Notes: a model not told the origin generated them from the sequence alone. Numbered from the stretch's first letter, positions 24,557 to 34,030 are shown. The stretch is DNA of 53,460 nt from Streptomyces viridochromogenes (GCF_001270495.1 NZ_LGUR01000245.1:1-53460), one strand, 5' to 3'. Numbers and translations are program-made.

Positions 24557-27023
24557 GCCGGGCGTTGGTGTGCCGGGTCGGCTCGGCGGTGGCGGGATCC
24601 TCGGGCCACGGATGCTTCGGATAGCGACCGCGCAGCTCCGCCCGTACGCCGTTGTAGCCGTCCTTCCAGAAGGAGGCCAGGTCGGCGGTGACGGCGGCCG
24701 GGCGCCCGGCGGGGGAGAGCAGATGGACGAGCAGCGGCACCCCGGCGACGGACGGCGACTCGTGGAGGCCGAACATCTCCTGCAACTTCACGGCGAGGAC
24801 GGGTTGTTCGGGGTTGTCGTAGTCGATCCGGATTCTGGACCCACTCGGTACGGCGATCCGCTCCGGTGCCAGCTCGTCGAGCCGCCCGGCCTCCCCGGAG
24901 GCCCACGGCAGCAGCCTGGTGAGCGCCTCCCCGGCGTCGATCCGCGCCAGATCGGCCCGCCGCCGGGCGCGCCCCAGCTCGGGCTCCAACCACTCGTCCA
25001 CGCGCGCGTGGAGCGCATCGTCGGAGACGTCGGGCCAGGGATCACCGAGGTGCAGACGGAGAAAGGCGAGCCGCCGACGCAGTACGCCGGCTTCCGGCGA
25101 CCAGCGCAACAGGCCGAGCCCGTCCTGCCGGAGACCTTCGAGCAGCGCGTTCCGTACGAGGTCGGGGGCGGCGTCGCGCAACGGGCGCGCCGCGAGTTCG
25201 ATCGCCCCCAGCCGCTCCACCCGCCGGGCGACGACGTCCCCGTCGGCCCAGTGGACCTCCTGGCCCTCGGAGTACAGGGAGGCCGCTGCCGACCGGGCCA
25301 TGTCCTCGTCCACCGCGGCGGCGAGCTGCACGCGCGCGTGCCCCTTGCCGACAGGGCGGTCCGCGACGGCCACGGCGAGCCACGGAGCACCGCGCAGAGG
25401 GCTGCCCTCGGCGAGCTCGGCGCGGGTGCCGGAGGCCATGAGGTAGGAGCCGCCGTCGGCCCTGGCGACCCGCTCGGGGAAGGCGAGGGCGGCGACGAGG
25501 CCCACCGTGCGGTCGTCCGCGTCGCCCGCCGGCGCGCTCTCGCCGCCCGAACGCAGCCGCCGCACCTCCGCACGCCACCGCCCCGCATAGGCGTCACCAC
25601 CCCGCCGAGCCGCCCGCAGCGCGGCGGCCAGGTCGTCGCCGTACTCTCTCGGCGCCTCCTCGCTCAGCAGCGCGACCACCTCGGCGCCCGCACCGGACGT
25701 GTCCAGCAGCGCCCGCCCCAACCGGGGGTGCAACCCCAGCCGGGCCAACGCGGTGCCCCGCGCCGTTGCCCGCCCGCCGGAGTCCACCGCGCCGACGGCC
25801 GTCAGTACGCTCCTCGCCGCCGCCATCGCCCCGCCCGGCGGCCGGTCCAGCAACGCCAGCCCGGCCGCGTCCGGATCGCCCCAGCAGGACACCTGCAACG
25901 CGAACGCCGTCAGGTCGGCCACCTTGATCTCCGGCGACGGGAACCGCGGCAGACGCGCGTCCTCGGCCTCCGCCCAGCACCGGTACACCGCCCCGGGCGC
26001 CTCCCGCCCGGCACGCCCCGCCCGCTGCCGCCCGGCGGCCTGCGAGGCCCGTACCGTCGTCAACGCGCTCAGCCCGCGCGCGTGGTCGACGCGAGGCTCC
26101 CGCGCCAGCCCGGAGTCGACCACCACCCGCACCCCGGGAACCGTCAGCGACGACTCCGCCACCGACGTCGCCAGCACCACCCGGCGCCGCTCACCACCGG
26201 TCAGGACGGCGTCCTGCACGGCCGCCGACGCCCGCCCGTGCACCTGGAGCACCTCGACGTCCCCGAGCTCCCTCAGCTGCCCGGCCACGCGCGCGATCTC
26301 GCCCACGCCCGGCAGGAAACACAGCACGTCCCCGGCCCGCTCGGCCAGCGCCCTGCGTACCACCGACGCCACATGCGTCAGCAGCGCCGGGTCGACACGC
26401 ATGCCGTGCGGCGGCCGTACGGGACGCGTCGGCGGCGACCAGACCACCTCCACCGGATGCGAGGCGCCCTCGGCCTCGACCACGGGCGCGTCGCCCAGCA
26501 GCCGCGCCCACCCCTGCGCGTCCGTCGTCGCCGACGCGGCCACCAGCCGCAGCTCCGGCCGCAGCGCCTGCCGTACGTCCCACAGGAACGCCGCCACCGT
26601 GTCCGCGTCCAGATGCCGCTCGTGGCACTCGTCGAGGACCACCACGTCCACGCCCGCCAGCTCCTCGTCGCGCTGCAACCGCTGGAGGAGCACACCTGTC
26701 GTGACGACCTCCACACGCGCGTGGCGCCCGACGACGCGTTCCCCGCGCACGGTGTACCCGACGCTCCCGCCGACCTTCTCGCCCAGCAGCCACGCCATCC
26801 GCCGCGCGGCGGCCCGAGCGGCGATCCGCCGTGGCTCGGCCACGACGACCCGCCGCGCCGGTCCCGCGCCGAGCAGCCCCGCCAGGACCAGCGGCACCAG
26901 GGTCGTCTTGCCGGTGCCGGGCGGCGCGACGAGCACCGCGGTGCCCTGCGCCTCCAGGGCGTCATCCAGACCGGGCAGGGCGCTGCGCACCGGCAGCGCG
27001 TCCAGGGCGTCGTAACGGATCAC
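24546..27023 (-). CDS. hrpB: ATP-dependent helicase HrpB
   Basis: An 825-aa DEAH-family RNA helicase. Motif I is PPGTGKTT (34-41), motif II DECH (131-134), and motif III appears as SATTD. The helicase C region has SVAESSLTVPGVRVVVDSG and QRAGRAGR, followed by the HA2 and HrpB C-terminal domains with PFSV-type segment GSRIRIDYDNPEQPVLAVKLQEMFG. The length is normal for HrpB. In other bacteria HrpB affects mRNA processing or is dispensable. The start is GTG 27023, only 4 nt after the methyltransferase stop, so the two are probably one transcript. Confidence 0.93.
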   Translation of the reverse strand: MIRYDALDALPVRSALPGLDDALEAQGTAVLVAPPGTGKTTLVPLVLAGLLGAGPARRVVVAEPRRIAARAAARRMAWLLGEKVGGSVGYTVRGERVVGRHARVEVVTTGVLLQRLQRDEELAGVDVVVLDECHERHLDADTVAAFLWDVRQALRPELRLVAASATTDAQGWARLLGDAPVVEAEGASHPVEVVWSPPTRPVRPPHGMRVDPALLTHVASVVRRALAERAGDVLCFLPGVGEIARVAGQLRELGDVEVLQVHGRASAAVQDAVLTGGERRRVVLATSVAESSLTVPGVRVVVDSGLAREPRVDHARGLSALTTVRASQAAGRQRAGRAGREAPGAVYRCWAEAEDARLPRFPSPEIKVADLTAFALQVSCWGDPDAAGLALLDRPPGGAMAAARSVLTAVGAVDSGGRATARGTALARLGLHPRLGRALLDTSGAGAEVVALLSEEAPREYGDDLAAALRAARRGGDAYAGRWRAEVRRLRSGGESAPAGDADDRTVGLVAALAFPERVARADGGSYLMASGTRAELAEGSPLRGAPWLAVAVADRPVGKGHARVQLAAAVDEDMARSAAASLYSEGQEVHWADGDVVARRVERLGAIELAARPLRDAAPDLVRNALLEGLRQDGLGLLRWSPEAGVLRRRLAFLRLHLGDPWPDVSDDALHARVDEWLEPELGRARRRADLARIDAGEALTRLLPWASGEAGRLDELAPERIAVPSGSRIRIDYDNPEQPVLAVKLQEMFGLHESPSVAGVPLLVHLLSPAGRPAAVTADLASFWKDGYNGVRAELRGRYPKHPWPEDPATAEPTRHTNARLRR

Positions 27024-27027
27024 GCGC

Positions 27028-27885
27028 TCAGTCCCGTACGCACACGAAGATCGCCGTCCCCGGGATCAGGTTCCCGCGCAGCGGCGACCAGCCTCCCCAC
27101 TCCGAGGAGTTCCAGGCCGGCCACTCCGGCTCGACCAGGTCCACCAGCCGGAACCCCGCCGCCACGACGTCCCGCACCCGGTCGCCGACCGTCCGGTGAT
27201 GTTCGACGTAGACCGCGCGGCCCTCCTCGTCCTGCTCGACGTACGGAGTGCGGTCGAAGTACGAGGCCGAGACGGACAGGCCCGCCGGGCCGGGCTCGTC
27301 CGGGAACGCCCAGCGGATGGGGTGGGTGACGGAGAAGACGAAGCGCCCGCCCGGCCGCAGCACCCGCCGCACCTCCCGCAGTACCTGCACCGGGTCGGCG
27401 ACGAACGGCAGCGCCCCGTACGCCGAGCACGCCAGGTCGAAGGAGGCGTCGGCGAAAGGGAGGGCGCCCGCGTCGGCGCACACCAGGGGGAACGCGCCCC
27501 CGATGCGCAGGGCGTGCTGGAGCTGGCGGTGGGAGATGTCCAGGGCGACCGGGCGGGCGCCCTGCGCGGTCAGCCAGCGCGAGCACTGGGCCGCGCCGGC
27601 GCCGATCTCCAGGACGTCCTTCCCCTTGAGGTCCTCCGGCGGGCCGAGCAGCTCGGCCTCCACCTCGTCCAGGCCCTCGGGGCCCCATACGAAGCGGTCG
27701 TCACCGAGGAACGTGCCGTGCTCGATCTGGTACTCGTCCGCGTTGCGGTCCCACCAGCCCCGGTTGGCGCGGGAACTCTCCGCGACACCGGCGTCGCGCC
27801 GGGTGGCCTCCGGATCGAAGGCGGCGTCGGGCGATGCGTCGGGCGACGCGCCGGACGTGATCTCGGACGATACGGGCTCTTGGAT
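27028..27885 (-). CDS. Class I SAM-dependent methyltransferase, non-canonical start
   Basis: A Rossmann-fold methyltransferase of about 285 aa. Motif I is VLEIGAGAAQCSRWL, motif II VALDISHRQL and motif III ADAGALPFADASFD. The first canonical start in frame is GTG 27663 (211 aa), but similarity extends well upstream: the segment NRGWWDRNADEYQIEHG and FVWGPEGLDE just before it is typical of this family's N-terminus. Going further, no ATG, GTG or TTG occurs before an in-frame TGA near 27909. The only good ribosome site, GAGGGAG, sits 3-6 nt before two ATC codons (27888, 27885). I therefore mark ATC 27885 as the probable start. A one-base error (ATG) would give the same result. The methyl acceptor is unknown. 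Confidence 0.75.
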   Translation of the reverse strand: MQEPVSSEITSGASPDASPDAAFDPEATRRDAGVAESSRANRGWWDRNADEYQIEHGTFLGDDRFVWGPEGLDEVEAELLGPPEDLKGKDVLEIGAGAAQCSRWLTAQGARPVALDISHRQLQHALRIGGAFPLVCADAGALPFADASFDLACSAYGALPFVADPVQVLREVRRVLRPGGRFVFSVTHPIRWAFPDEPGPAGLSVSASYFDRTPYVEQDEEGRAVYVEHHRTVGDRVRDVVAAGFRLVDLVEPEWPAWNSSEWGGWSPLRGNLIPGTAIFVCVRD

Positions 27886-28038
27886 GATGGGCTCCCTCGT
27901 CGTACTCTTCCGTCACCTGAATGGCGCGGCCCCTCCCGGCGGTGTCACGCGAGGGGTGCTCCAAGGCCTGCGTGGCCTCTCGAGACAGGTTTTGTGCCGG
28001 GTATGCGGCGATCCGCCCCGGGTGTGCGGCTTCGCGCA

Positions 28039-28067
28039 TTGACCCTGTCCGGCTGCCCCCGTATGCT
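28039..28067 (+). promoter_or_regulatory. Vegetative promoter of rpsA
   Basis: TTGACC at 28039-28044 and TATGCT at 28062-28067 are 17 bp apart, a close match to the principal sigma (HrdB) consensus. Transcription would begin near 28074, about 195 nt before the rpsA start. Confidence 0.75.
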
Positions 28068-28269
28068 ACAAGTTGCGCTGCGGGCCTGCGCACCTCAGAC
28101 GTAGCAGGCTGCGCTCGCATCTGTTGTATGTCCCCTCGGTTTTCGAGGCGCCATCACCAGTTTTTCTCGGTGGGGTGCTTCCTTGGCTGTCCGGCTTCTT
28201 CAGAGCGATACGGGCTCCCGGCGTAGCAGTACCTACGACTTCAATGTCCGTACCGGAGCCCTTTCCCAC
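28068..28269 (+). other. Long rpsA leader with a possible upstream ORF
   Basis: The ~195-nt leader holds an inverted repeat GCCTGC...GCAGGC (about 28084-28110), a small hairpin CCTCG-GTTTT-CGAGG at 28133-28147, and a 32-codon open frame at 28128-28226 (starts MSPRFSRRHHQ, contains GCFLGCP) without a clear ribosome site. S1 autoregulates its own translation in other bacteria, so a structured leader is expected. Confidence 0.45.
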
Positions 28270-29766
28270 ATGACGAGCAGCACCGAGACCACCGCCACCA
28301 CCCCGCAGGTAGCGGTCAACGACATCGGTAACGAGGAAGCCTTCCTCGCCGCGATCGACGAGACGATCAAGTACTTCAACGACGGCGACATCGTCGACGG
28401 CGTCATCGTGAAGGTCGACCGGGACGAGGTCCTGCTCGACATCGGTTACAAGACCGAAGGCGTTATCCCGAGCCGCGAGCTCTCCATCAAGCACGACGTC
28501 GACCCCAACGAGGTCGTCGCCGTCGGTGACGAGATCGAGGCCCTTGTTCTCCAGAAGGAGGACAAGGAAGGCCGCCTGATCCTCTCGAAGAAGCGCGCCC
28601 AGTACGAGCGTGCCTGGGGCACCATCGAGAAGATCAAGGAAGAGGACGGGATCGTCACCGGTACCGTCATCGAGGTCGTCAAGGGTGGTCTCATCCTCGA
28701 CATCGGCCTCCGTGGCTTCCTCCCGGCCTCCCTGGTCGAGATGCGCCGCGTTCGCGACCTCCAGCCCTACGTGGGCAAGGAGCTCGAGGCCAAGATCATC
28801 GAGCTGGACAAGAACCGCAACAACGTGGTCCTGTCCCGCCGTGCCTGGCTGGAGCAGACCCAGTCCGAGGTCCGCCAGACGTTCCTCACCACCCTCCAGA
28901 AGGGTCAGGTCCGTTCCGGCGTCGTCTCCTCGATCGTCAACTTCGGTGCCTTCGTGGACCTGGGTGGCGTCGACGGTCTGGTCCACGTCTCCGAGCTCTC
29001 CTGGAAGCACATCGACCACCCCTCCGAGGTTGTCGAGGTCGGCCAGGAAGTCACCGTCGAGGTTCTCGACGTCGACATGGACCGCGAGCGTGTCTCCCTG
29101 TCGCTGAAGGCGACGCAGGAAGACCCGTGGCAGCAGTTCGCCCGGACCCACCAGATCGGCCAGGTCGTCCCGGGTAAGGTCACCAAGCTGGTTCCGTTCG
29201 GTGCGTTCGTCCGCGTGGACGAGGGCATCGAGGGTCTGGTCCACATCTCCGAGCTGGCCGAGCGCCACGTGGAGATCCCGGAGCAGGTCGTCCAGGTCAA
29301 CGACGAGATCTTCGTCAAGGTCATCGACATCGACCTCGAGCGCCGCCGCATCAGCCTCTCGCTGAAGCAGGCCAACGAGGCCTTCGGTGCCGACCCGGCC
29401 ACGGTCGAGTTCGACCCGACCCTGTACGGCATGGCCGCGTCCTACGACGACCAGGGCAACTACATCTACCCCGAGGGCTTCGACCCCGAGACCAACGACT
29501 GGCTCGAGGGCTACGAGACCCAGCGCGAGGCGTGGGAGCACCAGTACGCCGAGGCGCAGACCCGCTTCGAGCAGCACCAGCAGCAGGTCATCAAGAGCCG
29601 CGAGGCCGACGCTGCCGCTGCCGCCGAGGGTGGCGACACCGCGGGTGCGGCTCCGGCCGCGGGTGGCGGTTCGTACTCCTCCGAGGGTGCGGACACCTCC
29701 GGTGCGCTGGCTTCGGACGAGGCGCTTGCCGCGCTGCGTGAGAAGCTGGCCGGGGGCCAGAGCTGA
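28270..29766 (+). CDS. rpsA: 30S ribosomal protein S1
   Basis: A 498-aa RNA-binding ribosomal protein with four S1 (OB-fold) domains at about residues 36-105, 122-190, 208-277 and 295-363. Each has the typical pattern such as GVVSSIVNFGAFVDLGGVDG followed by GLVHVSELS. A C-terminal tail of about 130 residues is acidic and then Ala/Gly-rich, ending ALREKLAGGQS. Actinobacterial S1 has four repeats compared with six in E. coli. The ATG at 28270 gives the usual MTSSTE start; the longer frame from TTG 28183 runs through the leader. It has its own promoter and a strong terminator. Confidence 0.97.
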   Translation: MTSSTETTATTPQVAVNDIGNEEAFLAAIDETIKYFNDGDIVDGVIVKVDRDEVLLDIGYKTEGVIPSRELSIKHDVDPNEVVAVGDEIEALVLQKEDKEGRLILSKKRAQYERAWGTIEKIKEEDGIVTGTVIEVVKGGLILDIGLRGFLPASLVEMRRVRDLQPYVGKELEAKIIELDKNRNNVVLSRRAWLEQTQSEVRQTFLTTLQKGQVRSGVVSSIVNFGAFVDLGGVDGLVHVSELSWKHIDHPSEVVEVGQEVTVEVLDVDMDRERVSLSLKATQEDPWQQFARTHQIGQVVPGKVTKLVPFGAFVRVDEGIEGLVHISELAERHVEIPEQVVQVNDEIFVKVIDIDLERRRISLSLKQANEAFGADPATVEFDPTLYGMAASYDDQGNYIYPEGFDPETNDWLEGYETQREAWEHQYAEAQTRFEQHQQQVIKSREADAAAAAEGGDTAGAAPAAGGGSYSSEGADTSGALASDEALAALREKLAGGQS

Positions 29767-29793
29767 TCGCTGCCGCTGAGGCTTAGCCGGTAA

Positions 29794-29829
29794 CTGAGGG
29801 GCCGTACCTTTCGAGGTACGGCCCCTCAG
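29794..29829 (+). terminator. Terminator of rpsA
   Basis: A perfect 16-bp stem (29794-29809 with 29814-29829) is capped by the stable tetraloop TTCG. It is 27 nt after the stop codon. Confidence 0.92.
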
Positions 29830-29846
29830 CGTTGCCCTGGGGCGGG

Positions 29847-29935
29847 GCGGGGCGCGTTTCGGCTGCGGGCCGGTGGGGGCTTGTCGCGCCCACGCGGCCG
29901 AGCCGCATATCGACACAGCCCCGCGCCCCTCAGGG
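29847..29935. repeat. Dispersed Streptomyces intergenic palindromic repeat
   Basis: The stretch includes GGCTGCGGGCCGGTGGGGGC, GCGGCCGAGCCGC and CAGCCCCGCGCCCCT. These words belong to a palindromic element seen in many intergenic regions of Streptomyces chromosomes, recognised from memory. GGGGCGCG at the left can pair with CGCGCCCC at the right. Confidence 0.55.
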
Positions 29936-30032
29936 ACATGGTCCCACCCGGCATGATCACTGATCCCTCCTCTGGGAATGCCCCCGCCCGTAAGGGTGTT
30001 GTGATGTACGGACACGAGGAGGAGCGGTCACA

Positions 30033-30971
30033 GTGCTTGATCCGCAGGGTTTGTACGCATGGGAGCCGAAGGGGCTGGCCGTCGTCGACATGGCGCTCGC
30101 CCAGGAGTCGGCCGGCCTTGTCATGCTCTACCACTTCGACGGATACATCGACGCGGGCGAGACCGGCGACCAGATCGTCGACCGGATTCTCGACTCGCTG
30201 CCCCACCAGGTCGTCGCCCGCTTCGACCACGACCGGCTCGTGGACTACCGTGCCCGTCGCCCGCTGCTGACGTTCAAGCGCGACCGCTGGAGCGAGTACG
30301 AGGATCCCGCCATCGAGGTGCGGCTTGTGCAGGACGCGACCGGGGCGCCCTTCCTGCTGCTGTCCGGGCCCGAGCCGGACGTGGAGTGGGAGCGCTTCGC
30401 CGCGGCCGTCAAGGAGATCGTGGAGCGTCTCGGGGTGCGCCTGTCGGTGAACTTCCACGGCATTCCCATGGGCGTCCCGCACACCCGCCCGGTCGGCCTC
30501 ACGCCGCACGGCAACCGCACCGACCTCGTCCCGGGCCACAGCAGCCCCTTCGACGAGGCGCAGGTGCCCGGCAGCGCCGAGTCCCTGGTCGAGTACCGGC
30601 TGATGGAGGCCGGCCACGACGTCCTGGGCGTCGCCGCGCATGTCCCGCACTACATCGCCCGGTCCCCGTACCCGGACGCGGCCCTGACCGTCCTGGAGGC
30701 CGTCACCGCGGCCACCGGACTCGTCCTGCCCGCCGTCGCGCACTCCCTGCGCACGGAGGCCCACCGCACGCAGAACGAGATCGACCGTCAGATCCGTGAG
30801 GGCGACGACGAGCTCACCAACCTCGTCGAGGGCCTTGAGCACCAGTACGACGCCGTGGCCGGGGCCGAGAGTCGCGGCAACATGCTCGCCGAGCCGGCGG
30901 ACATCCCGTCGGCGGACGAGATCGGGCGCGAGTTCGAGCGGTTCCTGGCGGAGCGGGAAGGCGACAACTGA
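30033..30971 (+). CDS. PAC2 family protein
   Basis: A 312-aa cytoplasmic protein of the PAC2 (proteasome assembly chaperone) family, common in actinobacteria. The core has [20 protein letters not shown] near the N-terminus, [16 protein letters not shown] in the middle and [11 protein letters not shown], then a helical, acidic C-terminus (about 240-312). In actinobacteria these proteins coexist with the Pup-proteasome, but their exact job is not settled. It starts at GTG 30033 with AGGAGGAG about 8 nt before it. The short gap to coaE suggests the genes may be read together. Confidence 0.88.
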   Translation: MLDPQGLYAWEPKGLAVVDMALAQESAGLVMLYHFDGYIDAGETGDQIVDRILDSLPHQVVARFDHDRLVDYRARRPLLTFKRDRWSEYEDPAIEVRLVQDATGAPFLLLSGPEPDVEWERFAAAVKEIVERLGVRLSVNFHGIPMGVPHTRPVGLTPHGNRTDLVPGHSSPFDEAQVPGSAESLVEYRLMEAGHDVLGVAAHVPHYIARSPYPDAALTVLEAVTAATGLVLPAVAHSLRTEAHRTQNEIDRQIREGDDELTNLVEGLEHQYDAVAGAESRGNMLAEPADIPSADEIGREFERFLAEREGDN

Positions 30972-31027
30972 GGGCGGACCTGGCCTGCCGGGTGTTGATG
31001 TCAGTGGCAGGGCCTAAGCTGCGGCTC

Positions 31028-31657
31028 ATGTTGAAGGTGGGGCTGACCGGCGGCATCGGGGCCGGCAAGAGCGAGGTGTCGCGGCTGCTCGTGGAGCACG
31101 GAGCCGTGCTGATCGACGCGGACCGCATCGCGCGCGAGGTCGTCGCGCCCGGTACGCCCGGTCTGGCGGCCGTCGTCGAGGCGTTCGGCGAGGAAGTGCT
31201 CGCCGAGGACGGCAGCCTCGACCGGCCCAAGCTGGGCTCGATCGTCTTCGCGGACGCGGACCGGCTCGCCGTACTGAACTCGATCGTGCACCCCCTCGTC
31301 GGCGCCCGCTCCCGTGAGCTCGAAGAGGCCGCCGCCGGGGACGCCGTCGTCGTGCATGACGTCCCGCTCCTCACCGAGAACGGTCTCGCGCCGCTGTACG
31401 ACGTCGTGGTCGTCGTCGACGCCGCCCCCGAGACCCAGCTCGACCGGCTCGTCCGGCTGCGCGGCATGACCGAGGAGGACGCACGCGCGCGTATGGCCGC
31501 GCAGGCGACGCGTGAGACGCGCCGGGAGATCGCGGACATCGTCATCGACAACGACGTACCGCTGGATGAGCTGCGGCGTCGCGTGACGGAGGTGTGGGAC
31601 GAGCTTGTGCGTCGGTCCCAGGGGGCGCGGTCCCAGGGGACACAGGGGAGCCGGTAG
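31028..31657 (+). CDS. coaE: Dephospho-CoA kinase
   Basis: A 209-aa enzyme for the last step of coenzyme A synthesis, phosphorylating the ribose 3'-OH of dephospho-CoA. The P-loop is [13 protein letters not shown] (residues 5-17), followed by the CoA-kinase motif [15 protein letters not shown] and the lid segment [16 protein letters not shown] chose ATG 31028 because the P-loop then starts at residue 5, as in homologues; the longer GTG start at 30992 adds 12 residues. There is no clear ribosome site, but TAAGCT lies 7 nt before the ATG, so a leaderless transcript is possible. Confidence 0.94.
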   Translation: MLKVGLTGGIGAGKSEVSRLLVEHGAVLIDADRIAREVVAPGTPGLAAVVEAFGEEVLAEDGSLDRPKLGSIVFADADRLAVLNSIVHPLVGARSRELEEAAAGDAVVVHDVPLLTENGLAPLYDVVVVVDAAPETQLDRLVRLRGMTEEDARARMAAQATRETRREIADIVIDNDVPLDELRRRVTEVWDELVRRSQGARSQGTQGSR

Positions 31658-31738
31658 CCGCCGGTGGTCCCGCGTGGCTCAGGAATAGCCGCCGCCCGTT
31701 TGCGCGTTGAAGTCTTCCAGTGAGGGAAGGACTTTGCC

Positions 31739-32119
31739 GTGCCCGAGACCAGCGGTTCGACCGGACGTACTCCGGAGACGCATGTCATCGACTTCCGCGC
31801 CGCCGAGCAACTGCTCGCCGCGCGGGACCCGCGGGGCGCGGTGAAGCTGCTCGACGGGGTCATCGCCGTGCATCCGGAGAACACCGCCGCCCGGCTGCTG
31901 CGCGCGCGTGCCTTCTTCGCCGCCGCGCAACTGCGGCCCGCGGAGCTGGAGTTCACCATCGTCCTGGAGCGTGAGCCGGACAACGCGTTCGCGCACTTCG
32001 CGCTCGCCCGGACCTACGAGCGGCAGGGCCGGGGCGACCAGGCCAAGCGCCACTTCCGGCTGGCGGCCGCGCTCGATCCGAACCCGCAGTACCTGAAGGC
32101 GGCTCGGTTCGACGGGTGA
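31739..32119 (+). CDS. Tetratricopeptide repeat protein
   Basis: A 126-aa protein with about three TPR units: AAEQLLAARDPRGAVKLLDG, ARLLRARAFFAAAQLRPAEL and AFAHFALARTYERQGRGDQA. It is a small cytoplasmic scaffold-type protein with no signal peptide. It starts at GTG 31739 with AAGGA 7 nt upstream. It lies 80 bp after coaE, the same order as in other Streptomyces as I recall. Its partner is unknown. Confidence 0.87.
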   Translation: MPETSGSTGRTPETHVIDFRAAEQLLAARDPRGAVKLLDGVIAVHPENTAARLLRARAFFAAAQLRPAELEFTIVLEREPDNAFAHFALARTYERQGRGDQAKRHFRLAAALDPNPQYLKAARFDG

Positions 32120-32185
32120 GCGGCGGCTCGGGTGGCGGTTCTTCGGGGGCGACGGTCGAAACAGGCCCGACGGTCGCAACAGGCC

Positions 32186-32479
32186 CTAGGGGTGGCGGTT
32201 CTCGGGTGGTGGCCGGTACGGGCGGTTCTCGGGCGGGCGGTACGGCGGTATGCCGGGGCCCGGCTGGTAGTGCGGGCCCTGACGGATGTGCCTGAGGACC
32301 ATGGCCATGTCGATCGTGATCACCAGCCACAGCACCCCGCAGGCCACCGCCCAACCGGGGCGGCCCGCGATCGCGAACGCGGCGGTGCCGAAGATCGCCC
32401 AGACCACGCCCCAGACGCACAGCCAGAAGCGGGCCCGCAGTGCACTGCGCGCTGTCGTCGGCTCACTGCCCGTACGCAT
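32186..32479 (-). CDS. DUF6343 family membrane protein
   Basis: A 97-aa protein beginning MRTGSEPTTARSALRARFWL, the family signature. Two membrane helices follow (about 20-38 and 44-63), then HIRQGPHYQPGPG and a proline/arginine-rich cytoplasmic tail with repeated YRPP. The function is unknown. A GGAGGAG lies 13 nt before the ATG; an in-frame GTG three codons earlier would be nearer to it, but homologues start at MRTGSEP. It is read against its neighbours. Confidence 0.82.
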   Translation of the reverse strand: MRTGSEPTTARSALRARFWLCVWGVVWAIFGTAAFAIAGRPGWAVACGVLWLVITIDMAMVLRHIRQGPHYQPGPGIPPYRPPENRPYRPPPENRHP

Positions 32480-32534
32480 CGGGATCACCACTCCTCCTTG
32501 AAACGTACTCCTCGCACTCCTCACAGGGGGCCTC

Positions 32535-33482
32535 GTGCTGCCGGACACCGATGAACTGGCCGAAGTGCTGCTCGACCTCGGAGTACCCCACGAGGACGTC
32601 AACGACGTCGTCCGCATGGCCCGGCGGGTGACGGACGACCCGGAGCTGCGCCAGGTCCTTCAGCGGTCCGTCGGCGAACTCGTCCGGGGCATGGGGGACG
32701 TCGGCGGGCCGGTCGACCTGCCTGACCTGGACTGGCCCTCGGGCGCCCTGCAGCGCTGCTTCCCCGTGTACGTGTTCGTCGCGGCGCTGCCGGCCACGCG
32801 CGCGTACCACCGTGAGCACGGCATCCCGGCCGACGTCACCCGGCGTACCCTCGCCGACCTCGGGCGGAACATGGCCCTGCACCGCAGGCGGTACGGCCGG
32901 GCGGGCGTGCAGGCTCCCCGGTGGCTCGTCCATCACTTCCGCGGCGAGCTGTACCAGCTGGGGCGGCTCCAGTTCGAGCGGGCGCGGCTCGGGCAACGGA
33001 CCGGCACGCGGCTCGCGGCGGCCGGACTCGACGTCGGGCCGGACTCGCGCTGCCTCAACCTGCACATCCCCGACTTCTGCGGGCCGCTGTCCCCGGCCGC
33101 GGTCGACCGCTCCCTGGCGCTCGCCCGGGAGTTCTTCGCCCTGCACTTTCCGCAGGAGCGGTACCGGGCGGTGACCTGCCACTCCTGGCTGCTGGACCCG
33201 CAGCTCAGGAAATACCTTCCCGGGGACTCCAACATCGTCCGGTTCCAGGAGCGCTTCGGCGTCGCCCGCGAGGACCGGGAACCGGCCGACACCGAGCCGG
33301 TCCAGTTCGTCTTCGGCGACCCGGAGTTGCCGGTCGAGAGCCTGCCGCGCCGCACTGCCGTGGAGCGGGCCGTCGGGGACCATCTGCGGGCGGGCGGTCA
33401 CTGGTACATCGGGCACGGGTGGCTGCCGTTCGACGCGGTAGACCCGATCGCCCCGACCAACCCGGTCGACGGGAGCGCGTGA
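32535..33482 (+). CDS. Acyltransferase domain-containing protein (DUF5596-type)
   Basis: A 315-aa protein matching Streptomyces acyltransferase-domain proteins. The N-terminal helical domain (1-~130) includes VYVFVAALPATRAYHREHGI and RRTLADLGRNMALHRRRYG. The C-terminal GNAT-like domain has LNLHIPDFCGPLSPAAVD, FFALHFPQERYRAVTCHSWL and LLDPQLRKYLPGDSNIVRFQ. The substrate is unknown. It starts at GTG 32535 with AGGGGG 5 nt upstream. DoxX follows after 87 bp and may be cotranscribed. Confidence 0.82.
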   Translation: MLPDTDELAEVLLDLGVPHEDVNDVVRMARRVTDDPELRQVLQRSVGELVRGMGDVGGPVDLPDLDWPSGALQRCFPVYVFVAALPATRAYHREHGIPADVTRRTLADLGRNMALHRRRYGRAGVQAPRWLVHHFRGELYQLGRLQFERARLGQRTGTRLAAAGLDVGPDSRCLNLHIPDFCGPLSPAAVDRSLALAREFFALHFPQERYRAVTCHSWLLDPQLRKYLPGDSNIVRFQERFGVAREDREPADTEPVQFVFGDPELPVESLPRRTAVERAVGDHLRAGGHWYIGHGWLPFDAVDPIAPTNPVDGSA

Positions 33483-33569
33483 AACTCCGTTCGTACGCCG
33501 ATGAGTTCTGGGGCGACCCCCGGTCTACCTCTGTGACAGCACGACGGACCGCTTCACACGGGAGACCCC

Positions 33570-34025
33570 ATGTCCGAGACCACCGCCTCCGCCACCGCCT
33601 CCGCGCCTGCCTCCGCCATCGCCGAGTCGGCGACGCCTCGCGGCCGCCGGGCCCGGATCGCCCTGCGCGGCCTGCAGATAGTGCTCGCCCTCTTCTACGC
33701 GGTCGCGAGTGCGCTGCCCAAGCTGATCGCGCACCCCTCGGCCTTGGAGGGCTTCGAGGAGATGGGCTGGGGCAGCGCGGGCATGTACGCCATCGGTGTC
33801 CTCGAACTGGCCGGTGCCATCGCCCTGCTGATCCCGGTGCTCCAGTCGGTGGCCGCGATCGCGCTGAGTGCGCTGATGATGGGCGCCTTCGTGGTCCAGC
33901 TGACCTACTTCGGCGGCGAGTACGCCGTCACACCGCTCATCCTGATCCTGCCCCTCGCCCTCATCGCGTGGGCGCGGCGAGGCTCGAACGCGGAGCTGCT
34001 GCGGTTGGTGCGACGACGGGACTGA
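33570..34025 (+). CDS. DoxX family membrane protein
   Basis: A 151-aa protein with four membrane helices, as usual for DoxX/DoxD-like proteins: about 33-50 (LQIVLALFYAVASALPKL), 68-88, 90-112 and 115-134. The N-terminal 28 residues are Ser/Ala/Thr-rich. DoxX proteins have been linked to thiosulfate or thiol redox in other organisms; nothing here shows a specific role. GGGAGA lies 4-5 nt before the ATG. A double hairpin follows the stop. Confidence 0.86.
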   Translation: MSETTASATASAPASAIAESATPRGRRARIALRGLQIVLALFYAVASALPKLIAHPSALEGFEEMGWGSAGMYAIGVLELAGAIALLIPVLQSVAAIALSALMMGAFVVQLTYFGGEYAVTPLILILPLALIAWARRGSNAELLRLVRRRD

Positions 34026-34030
34026 CCGCG

